64,000 bases of DNA. Origin: Moniliophthora roreri (taxonomy: Eukaryota; Basidiomycota; Agaricomycetes; Agaricales; Marasmiaceae). Below, piece by piece: positions 60,794 through 64,000 of the stretch (within the stretch, counting starts at the first letter, position 1; every line of letters starts with the position of its first letter). A program made the translations under genes and the position numbers. Below the pieces are notes generated by a model. That model had not been told where the DNA came from. It did not search any database and saw only the letters and a list, made by a program, of their open reading frames with translations. The stretch spans positions 434,001-498,000 of the forward strand of contig LATX02000200.1 of assembly GCA_001466705.2 (NCBI GenBank), in the 5' to 3' direction.

Positions 60794-62138
60794 ATGGTAC
60801 GCTTCCCAAACGGCTTCTCCCTGTATACAGGAAGTTCAAGGGAAAAACTCTTCAGGCCTCAGACCAGTTTGTAAACATTGAAGAGGCCACCGTAAGCACT
60901 AAAGAGGCGGTCATTGCGTGAGTTCGTCGAAGAGTCCCTCATTGCTGGTTTCAAACGTCACTTGCTGCAGTATAATGGGTGCCACCGGAAGTGGCAAGAC
61001 GACGGCAAGTATCCTCCACTCGGAAATCAGCGAGGATAGCTCCAGCTGATTGCTTGTCTACAGTTCATCAACGCTGTCAGTGGCGGGAACTTACGAGTTG
61101 GCGGAGACCTCGAATCGTGCACTAGCACGATTGAGCTTTCCCCTACTTTCGACCTTCGTGGCCGACAGGTTACCCTGATTGACACGCCAGGCTTTGACGA
61201 TACCAACAGGAGTGATGCTGACATTTTGAATATGATTGCTGTTGGCCTCGCTAGCATGTGGGTATTTGATTACACATTTTTTGGTTCGTTTACTCACTGT
61301 TGGTCTCAGGTATGAGAACAATCAGATGCTTGCAGGGGTGATTTATCTTCACCGAATTTCAGATATCCGTATGGGTGGCATCTCCCGACGCAATTTCAAG
61401 ATGTTCAGAAAATTGTGCGGAGACAACACTCTGAAGAACGTTGTCATCGTGACAAATATGTGGGGACTGGTTGACAAGGATGTTGGTGTTGCACGAGAAG
61501 CACAGCTCAAGCAAGAAGACAAGTTCTTCAAGCCTGCGCTCGAGAAAGGTGCCCAGATCGTTCGCCACGACAACACTCCTGAGAACGCGCGAGCCATATT
61601 GTGCTATCTGATTGAACGTAAACCGCTGCCGTTGCAAATCCAAATAGAATTGGTAGACGAACAAAAGACAATGCCTCAGACTGCTGCGGGCGCAGAGCTC
61701 AATCGTGAGCTCTTGGAGCAGAGTAGGAAGCATGAAAAGGAGATGAGAGAACTTAGGGAGGAGATGCAAGGTAAGTAGCTCATCCTCAGTAAAACTGGTA
61801 TCTGATGCGGTGTAGATGCACTTAGGCAAAGGGACGAGGAACATAGGAAGGAACTGGAAGCTGAAAGGCAAGCACTGCAAGCAGAGATTGACCGGGTTGA
61901 GGGCGAACACAAGAAACTTGCCAGTGACTATGCTAAACAGAAGGCTGAGCTAGAGGAACAGAGAAGGGAGGCTTCAGAAAAAGCTGCTGAACTCCGTCAG
62001 CAAATCCAAGCCCTTCAGAACGACGTCACTGCCGGCCAGGAAAGAGAGAGACTTGAACGAGAGCTGAGGGAAGTTCAACAGCAGTTGAGGGGACTTCAAG
62101 CGCAAGGCCCCCGAAGTAGGTGGTGCTCGATTATGTGA
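60794..62138 (+). CDS. P-loop GTPase with coiled-coil tail and CaaX box (paralogue 3)
   Basis: The layout matches paralogue 1 in the opposite orientation. An intron directly after ATG (60797-60834, short, acceptor uncertain) leads to FKGKTLQASDQFVNIEEATV and STKEAVIA-IMGATGSGKTT (G1). The next intron has a GC donor (GCAAGT). FINAVSGGNLRVGGDLESCT, LIDTPGFDDTNRSDADILNM (G3), AGVIYLHRISDIRMGGISRR and NVVIVTNMWGLVDKDVGVAR follow, then KFFKPALEKGAQIVRHDNT and IELVDEQKTMPQTAAGAELN. The coiled coil is DALRQRDEEHRKELEAERQA, HKKLASDYAKQKAELEEQRR and RLERELREVQQQLRGLQ. It ends QGPRSRW followed by Cys-Ser-Ile-Met, a farnesylation-type CaaX box, and TGA at 62136-62138. The first exon boundary is the weak point; the rest is secure. 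Confidence 0.85.
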
Positions 62139-64000
62139 TGTTACTATAAGCCCTTCATGATGGCGCTGTATATATCTCATTCACACTGGTACGGCGCTGG
62201 AAGCGCAGCATTCACATTTGTCCCTGTCTTTACTGTCTTTCACGCGCCACTAGCAACACTGTCGGTTTGTTTGTTTGTATCTCCACCTATGGTGCCCGAG
62301 AAATACCACGGGTTTGATGGCAAGCTGCACCTATCTCGGCATCAAATATGAAGGGTTTTTGGGCTGGGAGGGCACCCGCCGTTAAAGCCCATCGTTATTT
62401 CTGGTAATTCGCGATTTCTGAGGGCGAGGGCACTCCAAGTTCCAGATCACGTCTGAAGATTTGACCTTTTAATCCCGCACTTCCCGTTCCATCAATTGTC
62501 GCCGTCGGCGCTTGTTCCCGAGTCCCGACCATCAACTGCACAAATACAGATCAATATCCGACTCTTGACATCAAACCACCATCATGCCGTCGCCTCAGTC
62601 CACTCAGAGTCCCTTTCCCTTTCCGGATTTATCGCCGAAGTGTCGAATGTAGTATATGTGCCCCGTGTTTAGTTATCGGTAAGTCTTTCCTTAGACGAGT
62701 CTATGGTTCGCTTCTCAACAGCATTAAAATTTTTAGTAATGGCTTTTGTTATCCAGGTGACTTCTCGTTACACCTGCCTCCGCTTTCGTCGTACTGCCCA
62801 GTCTAGTATACTGACCAGATGAGGTCAGAGTGGTCTAGAATGACCAGTTTGTTCACTGATATATGGGAAATAGGATGAAGTATGTGCTTGCCTAGCTATA
62901 GCTAATCATTTTGTCTCACATTTTGCATCTAGCATGTAGTCTTCATGCCGGTTCAGCTTTGTGTACTGGAAATCCTATGGAAACAAATTCTCCCCTTCAC
63001 TATTCCGCAACACTACAAAGCGTTCCCTGGACATAACCCAANAAGCTCCACAAGATGCAGCTTAATGAATCTGGAACTAGCTGTGGTTCAATAACCAACT
63101 CACAAGTGAGGCTTACCTTTTGTGCATGCATTTTTTCTATTTATTCTAAACTGCTAGCTGATAATTCCTACACACGAGAGAAGTTGAACCTCGAAGCAGA
63201 CAGCACTAAAGACAGAGGTCATGGTGCAGGTATCACTGTGACCACAACAATGCTAATGTAGGCCTTTAGAATAACAAATGTATTGTAAGAGTAGAGAGTA
63301 ATAAATGCTGCCACTCAGCATATATCATATTGAAATAAGCTTTGCTGGGCAAAGGACCACAGATAGTATTGCAGTACCTCACCTCGGACATCTCGGAAAT
63401 CACACCCAAATTCCAAAGAAATATTTGCCTATTGTTTTATTCTCATCGCGATGTCTCCAAATCCTAGATATGAGCTCAGGGTACATATACAATTACTTGG
63501 TGATAATATCTTGCTGGTTGAAAAGGTAAGAATTTTTGACACTCTGGATGAGCAGTCATGTTGATGATATCAATGCAGCAATTAGTACACCTTACTTACC
63601 ATTCAACAGAAATAAATTCATGGCTGGGCAGATGCAGTATGAGCTATTAGATACTGCTCAGATTAGCTCTATGAAGCAGTTTAGTCTCAGCCTGAGGGAA
63701 GCAGGACGAGTAATAGGTAAATCATTCACCATGGTGATGCATGGTGATGCATGGTGATTATGAGGAAACTTCAAGTCCCTCCTACTTTGTCATATCCAAT
63801 GCCCCAAATGCCTGAAGAGTGCAAAGGCCTCTTTTAAATATGTTCACACAATCATTTGCCAGCTGTAACCTTCAAATGCAGATCCATGGAATTACGCCTC
63901 CCTAAAAGCTTCAACTTCATTTGTATAGGTCCTGATACAGAATGGAAGTAGTATGCATTGAAGGAATTCATGATAGCATGTATGGCATGATCTAGAACTC
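62139..64000. other. 3' flank, possible gene start, then CpG-poor degraded repeat-like DNA
   Basis: Up to about 62580 the sequence resembles ordinary intergenic and promoter DNA. From about 62650 CpG becomes scarce and TG/CA common, as in methylated, mutated transposon DNA of basidiomycetes. Frames near 63305-63757 have protein-like composition (MQYELLDTAQISSMKQFSLS) but no family I can name. One unresolved base occurs at 63042, and ATGGTGATGC is tandemly repeated near 63730-63758. Confidence 0.45.
62584..62652 (+). pseudogene. possible truncated 5' end of a gene
   Basis: After a promoter-like CT-rich leader, ATG in a good fungal context (ACCACCATCATGCC) opens MPSPQSTQSPFPFPDLSPKC and reaches TAG after 22 codons, just where the CpG-poor DNA begins. 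It may be the beginning of a gene cut by an insertion, or simply a first exon with a splice site I have not identified. Confidence 0.3.

Overview
This window reads as nuclear DNA of a mushroom-forming basidiomycete (Agaricomycetes type). Genes are dense, lie on both strands, and are broken by many introns of about 45-60 bp with GT-AG (sometimes GC-AG) ends. The conserved genes resemble agaric families: GMC alcohol oxidase-like enzymes, an agaric-specific seven-helix protein, an expanded atypical G-alpha subunit, and a secreted GH10 xylanase. One ambiguous base (63042) and several frame breaks in short homopolymers suggest a draft assembly. All coordinates come from reading splice sites by eye; no searches were run.

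Layout. 1-13.5 kb: HEN1-type small-RNA methyltransferase (-), GH10 xylanase (-), a decayed GMC oxidoreductase (+), replication factor C subunit (+), HD-domain hydrolase (-), and an ER/Golgi-type ZIP zinc transporter (+). 13.5-31.3 kb is sparser: Nudix hydrolase, TEA/ATTS transcription factor, TAN1 tRNA-acetylation factor, a bHLH factor, an atypical G-alpha subunit and a PPIL3-type cyclophilin. These are separated by stretches of 1.5-3.2 kb with no supportable gene. 32-42.5 kb: actin-capping beta subunit, agaric membrane protein, eIF3j, COQ9, a frame-broken phosphotransferase-like kinase, a 425-bp hAT-type non-autonomous element with 8-bp target duplications, an unnamed 196-residue protein and an F-box protein. 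42.5-54.3 kb: a large 5-oxoprolinase pseudogene, a Sis1-type DnaJ with a heat-shock element, a DUF202/Vtc1-like membrane protein, a small NTF2-fold-like protein and an allantoate-permease-family transporter with an in-frame stop.

54.7-62.1 kb holds the most striking locus: three paralogous P-loop GTPases with long coiled-coil tails, two on the minus strand and one on the plus. Two end in CaaX prenylation boxes. The middle one ends instead in a basic, possibly amphipathic helix. Upstream DNA of the first two is also duplicated. The last 1.9 kb is CpG-poor and looks like degraded repeat DNA, possibly lying against the 5' end of another gene.

Most genes are unrelated housekeeping units, often in tight divergent pairs (HD hydrolase/ZIP, G-alpha/cyclophilin, eIF3j/COQ9, F-box/5-oxoprolinase). 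The functional groupings with substance are the GTPase cluster and the HEN1 gene, whose tail carries WG/GW dipeptides that could bind Argonaute.
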